Shown here: piece after piece, positions 7,868 through 16,621 of the stretch
Layout of the letters: each line of letters starts with the position of its first letter
How positions within the stretch are numbered: the first letter of the stretch is position 1
Assembly: GCA_030612625.1 (NCBI GenBank)
Contig: JAUWNN010000002.1
Coordinates: forward strand, 1-39,634
Direction of reading: 5' to 3'
Length of the DNA: 39,634 nucleotides
Source: Caldifarciminota bacterium
GTDB lineage: Bacteria; Hydrothermota; Tepidihabitantia; Tepidihabitantales; Tepidihabitantaceae
The notes under the pieces: model-generated
The model's database searches: none
Seen by the model: only the letters and a program-made list of their open reading frames with translations
Told to the model about the DNA's origin: nothing
Made by a program: the position numbers and the translations under genes

Positions 7868-7976
7868 GAATCTAGGGCGAAATGACGGCTTGTCAAGGAG
7901 GCGGAGAGCTAGGACAGCTATCGGCTCACAGCCAGCCGGAAACGGCCGGACTGCCATAAACCGGCGGATTTCGACC
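7868..7976. repeat. Duplicated control/antitoxin-end segment, copy 2
   Basis: The second copy of the segment at 7210-7341. Its left end contains the functional-looking promoter of toxin module 2. Its right end repeats the antitoxin gene's last codons (VEIRRF becomes VEIRRF-M) but is read through without a stop, so it is a relic. The arrangement suggests tandem duplication of a module followed by loss of one. Confidence 0.6.
7869..7896 (-). promoter_or_regulatory. Promoter of toxin-antitoxin module 2
   Basis: On the minus strand TTGACA (7891-7896), a 16-nt spacer, TAGATT (7869-7874). The first ATG begins 6 nt after the -10 box. Confidence 0.6.
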
Positions 7977-8136
7977 AGCACGACAGGAAGAACGTTGCGG
8001 ACTGGGGAAGTATGGAACCTGTAAGGCATGAGTGCGTTTGACTCGGCCGGAATCCTGGTTGTTGAACGAACAGCCGGTGGGCGCGGAGTGATGGAGCCCG
8101 GTCGAGCCTGGAACTGCCGCTGAGTTCAGAAGGCGC

Positions 8137-8436
8137 TACCGAAGGTGAGCCGGGTCCTGAACCTGGTTCTGAGCCGGAGGCTGAGCCTGGAACTGAGTTC
8201 GGAGTTGAACTCGGGGCTGAACCGGGTCCTGACTTCGGGACTGGAGCCCGGGCTGAGGCTGGTCTTGAACCCGGTTCTGATTTGGCAATTGACTAAGCAA
8301 CTGAAATTCCAAGTGATATGCCAACTGACATCCGTTCTGACCCGGAAACTGAGCCGGGTCCTGACCTCGGGCCTGACTCTGGAGCTGAACTGTGGGCTGA
8401 ACCAGGAGTTCAAAGGGGGAGTGACCCCCGGGGTGA
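8137..8436. repeat. Degenerate 12-bp tandem array 2
   Basis: Twenty-five consecutive 12-mers without an indel. TGA occupies positions 10-12 in 23 of 25 units, and CCGG or CGGG is common at positions 3-7; examples are GCCGGGTCCTGA, ACCCGGTTCTGA and CCTCGGGCCTGA. One plus-strand frame meets a TGA every 12 bases. The other frames give four-residue patterns (x-x-x-Leu on plus, Gln-rich on minus) with no ribosome site, so a gene is not supported. The flanks 7977-8136 and 8437-8699 hold nothing I can name beyond the ribosome site of the next gene. Confidence 0.85.
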
Positions 8437-8699
8437 CTTCCCGGAGCACCCTGAGAAGCGAATCCTGAGCTAAGTTCCCAAGCCACAAGCAATTAACTTC
8501 CCAGTTACTGAGACATGCAATTTCTTTGGTGGTTTTCAGGTCCAGCGGCAAATAACATTACAGGGGTAGATGAAGAGGGCCTCTGTCCGTGACGGCCGCA
8601 GAGGAACTGCATGGGGTTGGGAAGAGGAGGAACAAAGAGGCCGGTGCATGGTTTCAGCACTGGCATGAGTATAGGCGTCCTCAAACAAAGGAGGAAATC

Positions 8700-9074
8700 A
8701 TGGCAAAGGACGCAGACAAACGAATCAAGACCTGGGAAGCGAAGTTCAACACCCAGCGCGTCAAGGAAACCCTGGACGACCTGCGCGGACAGATGCTCAT
8801 TCGGGTGCATGGAGCCTTTGCTGCCTTGTGCTCGATGGAGGAACAGGTAAGACAGGTACTGAACAGCGCCGCTGTGCCGACGATTCTGTACGTCGCCTAC
8901 CTGGACTATGCCCGGCAGTTGTACAAGCTGTCGATGCAGAAAAACATCTCGGGCGACTCCTTTGCCCGCGAAGCCCAGGTGCTGCTTGAGAAGTGGCAGG
9001 GCCGGAGTCTTGACCCTGAAATCCTCGCGAAAATTCTGCACGATGTGTTTAACGTAGCCTTAACCGGAGGCTGA
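8700..9074 (+). CDS. Uncharacterised all-helical protein
   Basis: 124 residues, ATG at 8700 preceded by AAAGGAGGAAATC. The composition is mostly helix-forming, with heptad-like stretches such as QRVKETLDDLRGQMLI and YLDYARQLYKLSM. The single Cys is not in a motif, and there is no signal peptide or membrane segment. It lies after 12-bp array 2 and converges on recX. I do not recognise the family; a soluble helical bundle is all that can be said. Two further in-frame upstream starts lack ribosome sites. Confidence 0.6.
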   Translation: MAKDADKRIKTWEAKFNTQRVKETLDDLRGQMLIRVHGAFAALCSMEEQVRQVLNSAAVPTILYVAYLDYARQLYKLSMQKNISGDSFAREAQVLLEKWQGRSLDPEILAKILHDVFNVALTGG

Positions 9075-9126
9075 GGAAATCAGGTAGACACGCCGCGCCG
9101 GACCATGTTCTGGGCCAAGTCTGGAC

Positions 9127-9747
9127 CTAGACTTCAGGCTCGGGCAGGCTGAGCGCTTCGCGGATGGTGTCGGCAGAGAAGCCGCGGCGGACAAGCAGAG
9201 CGTAGAGTCGTCTTTTGCGCACATCCGGTTCGAGCCGGGCATAGCGAATGCGGTATTTCTTGACCAGTTCCTTTGCCCCTGCCAACTCGTCCGGCGCATC
9301 AGCCAGTGCCCGGTCAATCTGCTGTTTCTCAACCCCAAGCTTGAGGAGTTCGCCCCGCACCTTCCACTTGCCCTTTTTGCCGATGTTCATCCGGTCCTGG
9401 GCGAAGTCGTGAGCGAACTGGGCATCATCAACCAGCTTAAGCTCCAGCAAACGGGCAATCGCAGCCTCAATGATGTCAGGTTCGAACTTCTTGCGTGCGA
9501 GCCGGTCGCGCAGTTCCTTCACAGTCCTTGCCCGGTAGGAAAGCAGGAGCACCGCATACTCCTTGGCTTTGCGCAACTGTTCTTGCCGGGTGATGCGCTC
9601 GACATCCTGCTCGGTAAGCTCCATCCCAGGCTCAAGCCCGAGCTCAATTACCGTCTTCCCGTCCAGAGAAAAGGAATAAGCCCGGTCGAGGAAAACCGAA
9701 TACCGCCGGCTATTCCTTCTTTGGGGCTTGAGCCGGGTGACTTTCAT
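9127..9747 (-). CDS. recX: RecX regulator of RecA
   Basis: 206 residues. The core shows the RecX three-helix repeats: [19 protein letters not shown], then [15 protein letters not shown], then [19 protein letters not shown] with RRGFSADTI. RecX binds within the RecA filament and restrains its ATPase and recombinase activity. The start codon lies inside the 3' end of recA (38-nt overlap), so translation is probably coupled. The N-terminal strand region ([14 protein letters not shown]) is the usual RecX lead-in. Confidence 0.93.
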   Translation of the reverse strand: MKVTRLKPQRRNSRRYSVFLDRAYSFSLDGKTVIELGLEPGMELTEQDVERITRQEQLRKAKEYAVLLLSYRARTVKELRDRLARKKFEPDIIEAAIARLLELKLVDDAQFAHDFAQDRMNIGKKGKWKVRGELLKLGVEKQQIDRALADAPDELAGAKELVKKYRIRYARLEPDVRKRRLYALLVRRGFSADTIREALSLPEPEV

Positions 9748-10759
9748 TTGCGGCTAGCTTGGGCCTCGTGATATTCAGCTTCTCATACAGAGTCGCTTCA
9801 GCCTTTTCCGCCTCTTTGGGATTCTCCTTAAGGAATTCAACCGCCGCATCCCGACCCTGGCCGATGCGTTTGTCTCCGTAAGCATACCAGGAACCGGACT
9901 TGGAAAAGATCCCGTGCTCCACGCCAAGGTCCACCAGTTCGCCGTACCGGGAAATGCCTTCGCCGTACATCAGGTCGAATTCGGCAATCCGGAACGGCGG
10001 AGCAGCCTTGTTCTTGACGACCTTCACCCGGCACCGGTTGCCGACAGCCCTGTCACCTTTCTTGATAGTGGCAATACGACGGATATCCAGCCGCATCGTC
10101 GCATAGAACTTCAGGGCCAGACCGCCCGGCGTAGTTTCCGGGCTGCCGAACATCACCCCGATTTTATGCCGAATCTGGTTAGTGAATATCGCGCAGGTCT
10201 TGGACCGGCTCGTAACACCGGAGAGCTTCCGCAGAGCCTGGGACATCAGCCGGGCTTGGAGCCCAACGTGCGCGTCGCCCATCTCGCCTTCGATTTCGGC
10301 CCTGGGCACCAGAGCCGCGACCGAATCAATGACAAACAAATCAAGCCCGCCCGAACGGGTAAGGATTTCGGCAATCTCCAGAGCCTGCTCACCGGAATCA
10401 GGCTGAGAAACCAGCAACTGGTCCACATCAACACCCAGAGCCCCAGCATAAGTCGGGTCCATCGCATGCTCGGCATCAATGAAAGCTGCCTTGCCGCCCA
10501 GCTTCTGGCACTGGGCGATTATCTCGAGCGCCAGCGTGGTCTTGCCTGAAGCTTCAGGCCCGAATATCTCGATGAACCGGCCGCGCGGCACCCCGCCGAC
10601 GCCGACTGCCGCATCAAGCCCGATTGAACCGGTCGGAATCGCCTCAAGCAAAACAGCGGCGTGCTCGTCGCCCAACCGCATAATCGAGCCTTTGCCGAAC
10701 TGCTTTTCAATCTGTCCCAGTGCGATGCCTAAAGCTCTGTCTTTGTCCTCTTTGGCCAT
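9710..10759 (-). CDS. recA: RecA recombinase
   Basis: 349 residues, the normal length. The Walker A motif GPEASGKTT (about 67-75), Walker [11 protein letters not shown], the loop-2 region with [21 protein letters not shown] split across the family positions, and the C-terminal [11 protein letters not shown] are all canonical. It forms the DNA-strand-exchange filament and stimulates LexA-type autocleavage. The start is set by CTGGAGGAACT before the ATG. A consensus promoter lies 40-67 nt upstream. An inverted repeat ACAAG-N7-CTTGT in the UTR might be an SOS-type operator, but the LexA site of this lineage is unknown to me. Confidence 0.98.
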   Translation of the reverse strand: MAKEDKDRALGIALGQIEKQFGKGSIMRLGDEHAAVLLEAIPTGSIGLDAAVGVGGVPRGRFIEIFGPEASGKTTLALEIIAQCQKLGGKAAFIDAEHAMDPTYAGALGVDVDQLLVSQPDSGEQALEIAEILTRSGGLDLFVIDSVAALVPRAEIEGEMGDAHVGLQARLMSQALRKLSGVTSRSKTCAIFTNQIRHKIGVMFGSPETTPGGLALKFYATMRLDIRRIATIKKGDRAVGNRCRVKVVKNKAAPPFRIAEFDLMYGEGISRYGELVDLGVEHGIFSKSGSWYAYGDKRIGQGRDAAVEFLKENPKEAEKAEATLYEKLNITRPKLAANESHPAQAPKKE

Positions 10760-10798
10760 AGTTCCTCCAGTGTTGCGAACAAGTCACCTGCTTGTGGC

Positions 10799-10826
10799 AG
10801 TATAGAAACGGCATGGTGAAAGTCAA
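10799..10826 (-). promoter_or_regulatory. recA promoter
   Basis: Minus strand: TTGACT (10821-10826), 16-nt spacer, TATACT (10799-10804), the closest to consensus in the window. The start is expected near 10792, giving a leader of about 30 nt. The dyad ACAAG-N7-CTTGT lies at 10779-10795, over the start, and is a possible operator. Confidence 0.75.
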
Positions 10827-10835
10827 GCATACGGA

Positions 10836-12215
10836 CTACTCTGCGACCACCACCTTGGCTTGATGAATCCCGTTGCCGGTATCAAGCACCAGGAAGTAGG
10901 CACCGGTCTGCAATCCGGCCCGGCCAAGAGGCACCGAATGGTTGCCGCAGTCAAGATTCGTGTCCACCAATTGCCTGACTTTTCTTCCTGCCGCATCGAA
11001 CAGGGAAATCCGCACCGGCCCGGGCTTGCGTATACTGAACCGGACCATTGCCGTGGAAAACACCGGATTGGGCGAAACCTCAAGCATCGGCATGGACTGT
11101 GGCTTTGGCCTTTCCTCAACCGCCTGACCCGCATCTTGCCTGATATGATAAACGTATTTGGTCTGGTTGCGGCCGTACGTCCCTTGCTCGAATATCACAT
11201 GGGCCCGGTCATGCGAATCTACACAGATTTTCGGCCCGGCGACCCTTATCGGGTCATACTGAATGACTGTGTCAGAAACCAGGGTCAGAACCGAGTCAGG
11301 CACTGGCTGGCCACCGGTATCCAAATCCCCGCGCAGCGCCGTGTAGAAGATATTGTGAGCACCGGTCGCACCATCAATATAAACGATTCTCAGATTGCCT
11401 GAACTGTCCAAAGCCACATTCGGGTCCCAGCGCGCCGAGCCCTGGGCAAACACCGACTGGCCCACCGCGACCGAACCATCAGGCCTGAGTTTAAGATAGC
11501 GTAACTGGTCACCCGTGGTCCAAGTCCGGAAAACGAAGTGAATGCAGGTGTCAGGCGTTGCGACAACTCGGGCATGGGACATGATGAAGATGCTCGCCAG
11601 CGTATCCCAGGCCCAGGTCGCGCCTTTGTCAGTAGAAATACCATAAACCAGATGCTCCCGGTCGTCAGCGTATGTGCAGTGCAGCCAGCCGCGTGGGTCA
11701 ATAGCAAGACTGGTGCGGCCGGACCACGGGTCTCCGGTATGGATGGTCTGCAACCAGACAATACGCTCACCGTTCGGCCCGAGCCGGGTGAACTTGATGT
11801 TGCTTCCCCGGGCATGGGTGGTGCTGACGCAGTTGGAATCATCAGTAACACCCGCGTCCATATGCGGGCTGTCAGCCGGGCCCTGACCCAGCAGCGGTTG
11901 GCCCACGTAGATGTTGTTGCCCTCCGCGTCCTGCACAATCGGCTGGTACTCATACCCGGGCCAGACCATGACCGACCGTATCGTGTCGCCATCATCGTTG
12001 AGCACATACAAGTCATGCTCAGGGTCGGACTGCGAGTAGTTGTACCGACAAACTGCACAATAGACCGTGTCGAACCGGTCAACCCCGATGCGGACATTCA
12101 GCCACCAGTAATCCCAGTTGACACGGGTAGCGACCAGCTTGCGCTCGGTCCAGAAACTCTGGGCCGCAGCAACCGCCACAAGAACCACCAGGCAAACCAG
12201 AACTGTCTTCTTCAT
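10836..12215 (-). CDS. Secreted BNR-like repeat protein with sorting tail
   Basis: 459 residues with a signal peptide (KKTVLVCLVVLVAVAAAQS). The body has repeated Ser/Asp-rich turns (IDPRGWLHCTYADDREH, LDSSGNLRIVYIDGATG, VDSHDRAHVIFEQGTYG) spaced like the BNR/sialidase-type blades of a propeller, but no sialidase catalytic residues can be assigned. The last 80 residues are a FlgD-like sorting domain (VSPNPVFSTAMVRF, GRKVRQLV, TGAYFLVL). The ATG overlaps the stop of the upstream helical gene (ATGA), so the two are co-transcribed. It is probably exported and surface-attached; the ligand is unknown. Confidence 0.8.
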   Translation of the reverse strand: MKKTVLVCLVVLVAVAAAQSFWTERKLVATRVNWDYWWLNVRIGVDRFDTVYCAVCRYNYSQSDPEHDLYVLNDDGDTIRSVMVWPGYEYQPIVQDAEGNNIYVGQPLLGQGPADSPHMDAGVTDDSNCVSTTHARGSNIKFTRLGPNGERIVWLQTIHTGDPWSGRTSLAIDPRGWLHCTYADDREHLVYGISTDKGATWAWDTLASIFIMSHARVVATPDTCIHFVFRTWTTGDQLRYLKLRPDGSVAVGQSVFAQGSARWDPNVALDSSGNLRIVYIDGATGAHNIFYTALRGDLDTGGQPVPDSVLTLVSDTVIQYDPIRVAGPKICVDSHDRAHVIFEQGTYGRNQTKYVYHIRQDAGQAVEERPKPQSMPMLEVSPNPVFSTAMVRFSIRKPGPVRISLFDAAGRKVRQLVDTNLDCGNHSVPLGRAGLQTGAYFLVLDTGNGIHQAKVVVAE

Positions 12216-12631
12216 AATTGCTCCCTTCGGTTTATTGCTTTCACAGCCTGTTTCTCCAAATCATATAACCGGAACCGAATCGCCTTGAGCTTTGCGCTCT
12301 GGCGTGGCTCCTCTATTTTCAACACTTCCTCCAGCACCCGGGCCGCTTCTTCGGCCCGCTTGAAATTAGCCAGCAGCACATCTCCCAGGCTCTTACGCTT
12401 CAAGCGGTCGAATCGGTCACCTCGGCCCAAGTCCTTTTCTGAGTCCCGGCTCAGCACAACCCGCTTCCGCAACGCCCGGGTTTCTTTCCCGACCCGGGTC
12501 CGCAGCGCCCGGATACTGCGCAGCAACCCTTTGCGCTCAAGCCCGAGCCGCACCACATCCTCAACCACCCGCAACCCTTCGGTCAACCGGTTCAGGTTGA
12601 CGTCAATTATCCGGCCGGTCCTTGAGAACAC
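12212..12631 (-). CDS. Stand-alone ThiE-associated helical domain
   Basis: 139 residues beginning at GTG 12629-12631. The sequence IIDVNLNRLTEGLRVVED, then ANFKRAEEAARVLEEVLK and RFRLYDLEKQAV, matches the helical N-terminal extension that some thiamine-phosphate synthases carry before the ThiE barrel. Here there is no barrel. It could act in trans or be a diverged regulator; the role is unknown. A longer TTG-started form begins exactly inside the -35 box, which argues for the GTG, 7 nt past the -10 element. It overlaps the next gene by 4 nt. Confidence 0.7.
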   Translation of the reverse strand: MFSRTGRIIDVNLNRLTEGLRVVEDVVRLGLERKGLLRSIRALRTRVGKETRALRKRVVLSRDSEKDLGRGDRFDRLKRKSLGDVLLANFKRAEEAARVLEEVLKIEEPRQSAKLKAIRFRLYDLEKQAVKAINRREQL

Positions 12632-12638
12632 CGCGTTT

Positions 12639-12667
12639 AGCTTACGCCTGACCGGCCATCTAGTCAA
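12639..12667 (-). promoter_or_regulatory. Promoter for the ThiE-domain/secreted-protein pair
   Basis: Minus strand: TTGACT (12662-12667), 17-nt spacer, TAAGCT (12639-12644). The GTG at 12631 follows after 7 nt, another predicted leaderless start. Confidence 0.55.
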
Positions 12668-12688
12668 GGCGACAGCCCTGCAGGCTGA

Positions 12689-13648
12689 TTACGACTTTGA
12701 CCGCAGTGGAAAGATGTAAGCAAAGCTCCTCTTCCCTGCCGGTAGAATGCCCTTCAGATTCTGCTCTACCTGCTCCTGTGTGACGCCGCTCGCAACAATC
12801 GTCCCTTCAAGCGTGGCAAACCACCCTTGAGTCAGACCAATCTCACGTAATCGCCTCCGAAGCGACCGGGCGTGAATCCTGCCCATCTCCTGGTGGTAGA
12901 ATGCAAGCAAAGCTCTATTCTCACTGACCAGACGCTCTATGTCATCCCAGTGCCGCTCCCGGCTGTCCTTGGTTTTCAGATACGCCTTCAGCAATCTGAT
13001 GTCGCTGTCATCTGACGGCTCGGTCCTGAACGGCAGAGAAGTGATAATGCCGAATCTCGCCTTCGCTTCCGCATAGGCATCGGCGAAACTGCGCCGGAGT
13101 CCGGGACCGATGCGCACCCGATAGCTCTGGATGAGACCGTCGTACACGATTCGTCCTTTGAAAGGCAGAAGAACAGCCTCAAGCATCACCGGGGGCTCAA
13201 GCTGGAGAACTTCGTCAAATGGTTGGTTGAGCGCCAGCACCCCATAGGCCCGGTGTGGAGAACCGCTGTCCAGGAAGACCGCATGTTCCCTGAGGTACTT
13301 AAACAGAATAAAGTGGTCTTTGACAGAATGGTTCCAGCCTTGAACAATCTCCAATTCCTCAGCCGGGAATCCGCACGGATTCTCCTGGAGGTAGGAGTTG
13401 ATAAGCCCTCTGTTCCGCCACAGGACGTCTCTGATTCGGACCTTCGCCTCCAGTGGCAGTTTGTAGAATTGCTCCCTGGTCGTAACATTGCTGACCTCAG
13501 GCCTGCCGCCTCGGGCAGGCCTGAAGGATTCCGGATTCCGACCTGATTCCAATGTCAGTCCGACGTCCATCTTGTGCCGGTTGGCATAGACCAGAAGGTC
13601 AGTATGCAGTCTGTAGAACAACCTGACGTCTTCCGGGGATAGTATCAT
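12689..13648 (-). CDS. Uncharacterised protein with an internal palindromic insert
   Basis: 319 residues, no signal peptide or membrane segment. The start is supported by AAGGCAGGAC before the ATG. The N-terminal half has an amphipathic LSPEDVRLFYRLHTDLLVYA segment and a QGWNHSVKDHFILFKYL motif. The C-terminal half is rich in Arg (HARSLRRRLREIG). I recognise no catalytic motif and cannot place the family. Codons for about eleven residues (FRPARGGRPEV region, near residue 42) coincide with a perfect 11-bp palindrome at 13497-13524 and look inserted. It lies between the propeller gene and the ThiE-like gene on the same strand. Confidence 0.75.
   Translation of the reverse strand: MILSPEDVRLFYRLHTDLLVYANRHKMDVGLTLESGRNPESFRPARGGRPEVSNVTTREQFYKLPLEAKVRIRDVLWRNRGLINSYLQENPCGFPAEELEIVQGWNHSVKDHFILFKYLREHAVFLDSGSPHRAYGVLALNQPFDEVLQLEPPVMLEAVLLPFKGRIVYDGLIQSYRVRIGPGLRRSFADAYAEAKARFGIITSLPFRTEPSDDSDIRLLKAYLKTKDSRERHWDDIERLVSENRALLAFYHQEMGRIHARSLRRRLREIGLTQGWFATLEGTIVASGVTQEQVEQNLKGILPAGKRSFAYIFPLRSKS
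13497..13524. repeat. Palindromic element inside a coding region
   Basis: Arms TCAGGCCTGCC and GGCAGGCCTGA are perfect 11-bp complements around a 6-nt loop. It is read in frame as part of the uncharacterised protein gene, like the protein-coding palindromic elements known from other bacteria. Confidence 0.7.
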
Positions 13649-13688
13649 GTCCTGCCTTCGTCCGACTGCATTCCCATCAACGGCCTCC

Positions 13689-15380
13689 CTATCGCTTCAC
13701 CAGTTGCAGAACACCGGTGCTTGTATGGCCACCGGCCACGAGCCGGCAGAAATACGTGCCAGCTCCAACCTCTCTGCCGAAATTGCTTCTGCCGTCCCAA
13801 GTCGCAGTGTGCCGGCCGGACTCCTGCATCATGTTCACCAGTGTCCTGACCAGCTTGCCGGTGATGTCGTACACCTTCAGGCTCACGTCGGGCCCGGCTT
13901 TTGACTGATACCTGACCTCGGTCGACCGGGTGAAAGGATTAGGAAGGATCTGCACAAGTCCCGATCCGCCCCCTCGAACCCTGGAACCCTCGAACCCTGG
14001 AACCCTCTCCTCCGCGACCCCGACGTAGGTCCGGGGATTGAAGCCTGTGTTCCACAGGTTGTGCCGGAACGTGCCCCATTCGACGTTGCTCGTGTCATAG
14101 TCTCCAGCCAGGTCCCAGACAAAAAGCGAATCATTCAGTGAGCCGATGAGTATTTCCACGTCCCCATCTAGGTCCAGGTCGGCCAGGCACGGTGAGGACC
14201 TTGACCAGCCGGTGGGGAGCGGGTATCCGGGAAACAGCTCGCCAGTGTGATGCCAGACATAGACCCCGGAGTACGCACCACCGACAATCTCGATGTCGCC
14301 GTCGCCGTCAACGTCCCCAAGCGCCGGCGTGCCCTGCGTGAACGACCCGGTTTCCTGGGGCCAGCCTTCAACCCGCGTACCGTCGTGATGCCAGGCGTGC
14401 ATCTTGCGTCCCGCAGACCCGCATACAATCTCAATGTCACCGTCCCCGTCGATGTCGCCCAGGGCCGGTGACGAACGCTGATTCCCGTACCCCATCGACT
14501 GGGGCCAGCCTTCAACCGCGGTGCCGTCGTGATGGAATGCATACACCCGTTCCGACGTCGTGGCGAGGAATACCTCCAGGTCGTCATCTCCGTCAATGTC
14601 AGCCAGGGTCGGCGATGATTCCACCAGCCCGGATACATGAACCGGCCAGCCCGGAACGATAGTCGCGTCCGCGTTGAACGCCCACAGGCCGTGCGAATCC
14701 CTGCCCCCGACCACGATTTCCAGGTCGCCATCACCATCCAGGTCTCCAATCGCGGGCGTCGAAGCCACGGCAAAATGGTCAACCGAATCAACCGGCCAGC
14801 CTTCGTAGATGGTCCCGTCATGGTGGAAGACATAGAACCGGGCCGGGATATACCCGTTGTTGCCGTTCAGGTCACGGAACGTACCGATGGCAATCTCCAG
14901 GTCCCCATCACCGTCCAAATCAGCCAGGGCCGGCGAACAGGAAGCACCGTCATCGTCGCCCAGGGACTGCGGCCACCCTGTCTCCAGGGAACCATCGGAC
15001 TTGTACACGTACAGTTGCGACCGCTGGCCGGCAATCACGATTTCCATTTCATCGTCCTCGTCAATGTCGGCAATCGCCGCGGTCTGGCTGGCGTACCCGC
15101 CGACCGAAACCGGGAACCCGGTCGCCACGGTTCCGTCGTGGTTGTAGACCCGCAGACTCTGCCCGCCGCCGATCAGCACTTCCATATCACCGTCCCCGTC
15201 GATATCGGCAACCTGGGCCGACGTCTCACTGCTATTCCCGCCGGTGTGCACCGGGAACCCCTGCTGATACGGCGGGGCCGAATCGGTCGCAACACCAGGC
15301 TCACAACCACCTGCCCTGGCCGGCTGAACGAACGCACCGACCAACAACGCACCCAGGACTACAATCATGGTCCTAAACAT
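13689..15380 (-). CDS. Exported FG-GAP/VCBS propeller protein with sorting tail
   Basis: 563 residues with a signal peptide ending near VQPARAGG. At least eight repeats carry a calcium-loop motif of the type DIDGDGDMEV, each followed by a W-x-x-DG-T-x-x-GWP or GFP turn, giving an integrin-like seven/eight-bladed propeller. The tail (LPNPFTRSTEVRYQSKAG, GKLVRTLVNM, GAGTYFCRLVAGG) is the FlgD-like sorting domain. A short octamer tandem repeat (13971-14006) encodes the linker RVPGFEGSRVRGGG between the two. The start is set by ACGAGGAGACAGG. It is surface-exposed or secreted; calcium-stabilised binding is the family expectation. Confidence 0.88.
   Translation of the reverse strand: MFRTMIVVLGALLVGAFVQPARAGGCEPGVATDSAPPYQQGFPVHTGGNSSETSAQVADIDGDGDMEVLIGGGQSLRVYNHDGTVATGFPVSVGGYASQTAAIADIDEDDEMEIVIAGQRSQLYVYKSDGSLETGWPQSLGDDDGASCSPALADLDGDGDLEIAIGTFRDLNGNNGYIPARFYVFHHDGTIYEGWPVDSVDHFAVASTPAIGDLDGDGDLEIVVGGRDSHGLWAFNADATIVPGWPVHVSGLVESSPTLADIDGDDDLEVFLATTSERVYAFHHDGTAVEGWPQSMGYGNQRSSPALGDIDGDGDIEIVCGSAGRKMHAWHHDGTRVEGWPQETGSFTQGTPALGDVDGDGDIEIVGGAYSGVYVWHHTGELFPGYPLPTGWSRSSPCLADLDLDGDVEILIGSLNDSLFVWDLAGDYDTSNVEWGTFRHNLWNTGFNPRTYVGVAEERVPGFEGSRVRGGGSGLVQILPNPFTRSTEVRYQSKAGPDVSLKVYDITGKLVRTLVNMMQESGRHTATWDGRSNFGREVGAGTYFCRLVAGGHTSTGVLQLVKR
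13971..14006. repeat. Octamer tandem repeat in a linker
   Basis: Four and a half alternating copies of CCCTCGAA and CCCTGGAA. The same octamer type occurs at 26752-26791 in the ABC ATPase gene. It encodes the flexible linker ahead of the sorting domain. Confidence 0.7.
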
Positions 15381-15514
15381 CCTGTCTCCTCGTTATGCTG
15401 ACGCTATTCTACCGATTCTACTCGCAGCTCTAACCGTTATCCTGTCGAATACGGAACGCACGCCTGGTCGGAACGACCATCACTCACGCGGACGCGCCTC
15501 CTGAGCCGCCAGCC

Positions 15515-15542
15515 AGCATAGAGAAGAGATTCAGCCTGTCAA
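15515..15542 (-). promoter_or_regulatory. Promoter of the propeller protein gene
   Basis: Minus strand: TTGACA (15537-15542), 16-nt spacer, TATGCT (15515-15520). It leaves a leader of about 130 nt before the ATG at 15380; no structure in it stood out. Confidence 0.6.
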
Positions 15543-15563
15543 GTGGATTTCGGCCGCGAGCCG

Positions 15564-16496
15564 TCAGGCAGAACCACCAGGCGTTCCGCGATCGGCGGCG
15601 TCCTCAGGCTCGATATGAACCACGATGCTGGCGATGTCCGGAAGCGCCAAGCGGACTTTTTCCTCCACGCGGGTAGCGATGTCGTGACCCTGCTTGACCG
15701 TGAGTTCCGGGTCAACCTGGATGTGGACGTCCATTTCGACGAGCCCGCCCGAACGCCGGGCTCGAAACGCATGGAACCCGGCCACGCCCGGTATGCCGGA
15801 GATGATTCGCTCCACCCGGCGCTGCACCTCAACTGCTGGAGCCCGGTCGGTCAGGTCATGCAGCGCATCGCGGATTATGCGGATACCCACGACAACCAGG
15901 AAAGCCGCGAGCACCACAGCGGTAAGGTGGTCCAGAAATGCCCAGCGCGGGCCGCCGACAAGGGTCCCGGCAATCCCGGCCGCCACCGCAATTGAGGAAA
16001 AGGAGTCGGTCCGGTGGTGCCAGGCATTGGCAACGAGCGCGGGATTGCGGTATTTCCGGCCGACCGACCGCGTCACCCAGAAGAGCGCTTCCTTGAGAAC
16101 AATTGAGCCGACCGCAGCCCAGAACGGGAACCAGTTCGTCGGACCCGGATGGTTCTCGCCGATAGTCACGATACTGTGAATCGCTACGTAGAGCGCAGCC
16201 GCCACGAGCAGAATCCCGACGAACAAAGCAACGATGGTCTCATACCGCGCATGACCGTAATGGTGGTCGGCATCGGCCGGCACCTTGGCCGCGCGGATTC
16301 CCCAGAGCACCGCGAAGTCACTGGCAAGGTCGGAAAAACTGTGCAGGCCGTCGGCGATGAGCGCAGTCGAGTGGCTCGCAAGCCCAATGCCAGCCTTGAC
16401 GACCGCCAAGGCGATGTTTGCAACTAGGCCGGCCAGAGTGACCCGCCGTTCCTCGCGCAGGCGGGTGGGGCCAGCAGATAACTTTCGACTCTGCAC
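15564..16496 (-). CDS. Cation diffusion facilitator (Zn/Fe/Co efflux)
   Basis: 310 residues, CDF family: an inner-membrane divalent metal/proton antiporter. Six membrane helices are visible. The paired metal-site motifs are DGLHSFSD in helix 2 and HHRTDSFSS in helix 5; an HHYGHARYE cytoplasmic metal-loop lies between them. The C-terminal cytoplasmic domain (GFHAFRARRSGGLVEMDVHI) is complete. The GTG start at 16494-16496 lies 8 nt after a -10 box and has no ribosome site, so the mRNA is probably leaderless. It is divergent from the arsR operon. Zn or Fe specificity cannot be decided by eye. Confidence 0.92.
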   Translation of the reverse strand: MQSRKLSAGPTRLREERRVTLAGLVANIALAVVKAGIGLASHSTALIADGLHSFSDLASDFAVLWGIRAAKVPADADHHYGHARYETIVALFVGILLVAAALYVAIHSIVTIGENHPGPTNWFPFWAAVGSIVLKEALFWVTRSVGRKYRNPALVANAWHHRTDSFSSIAVAAGIAGTLVGGPRWAFLDHLTAVVLAAFLVVVGIRIIRDALHDLTDRAPAVEVQRRVERIISGIPGVAGFHAFRARRSGGLVEMDVHIQVDPELTVKQGHDIATRVEEKVRLALPDIASIVVHIEPEDAADRGTPGGSA

Positions 16497-16504
16497 TGCC
16501 TACC

Positions 16505-16532
16505 AAGGTATCCTGCTTCGGCTACCTGTCAA
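16505..16532 (-). promoter_or_regulatory. Promoter of the CDF gene
   Basis: Minus strand: TTGACA (16527-16532), 16-nt spacer, TACCTT (16505-16510), placing the start within about two bases of the GTG at 16496. Confidence 0.55.
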
Positions 16533-16621
16533 GCGTTCCCGTGCTGGCCGGTAGCTATCCTGCGCCTTGTCCGGCGAGCGGGTCGTATCAGGTAGCCGTT
16601 ACCAGTCGGTCCCGGCAGGAG

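Noticed and set aside
8126-8551. Overlapping open frames on both strands through array 2
   Set aside because: All show tetrapeptide periodicity from the DNA repeat; none has a ribosome site or known domain.
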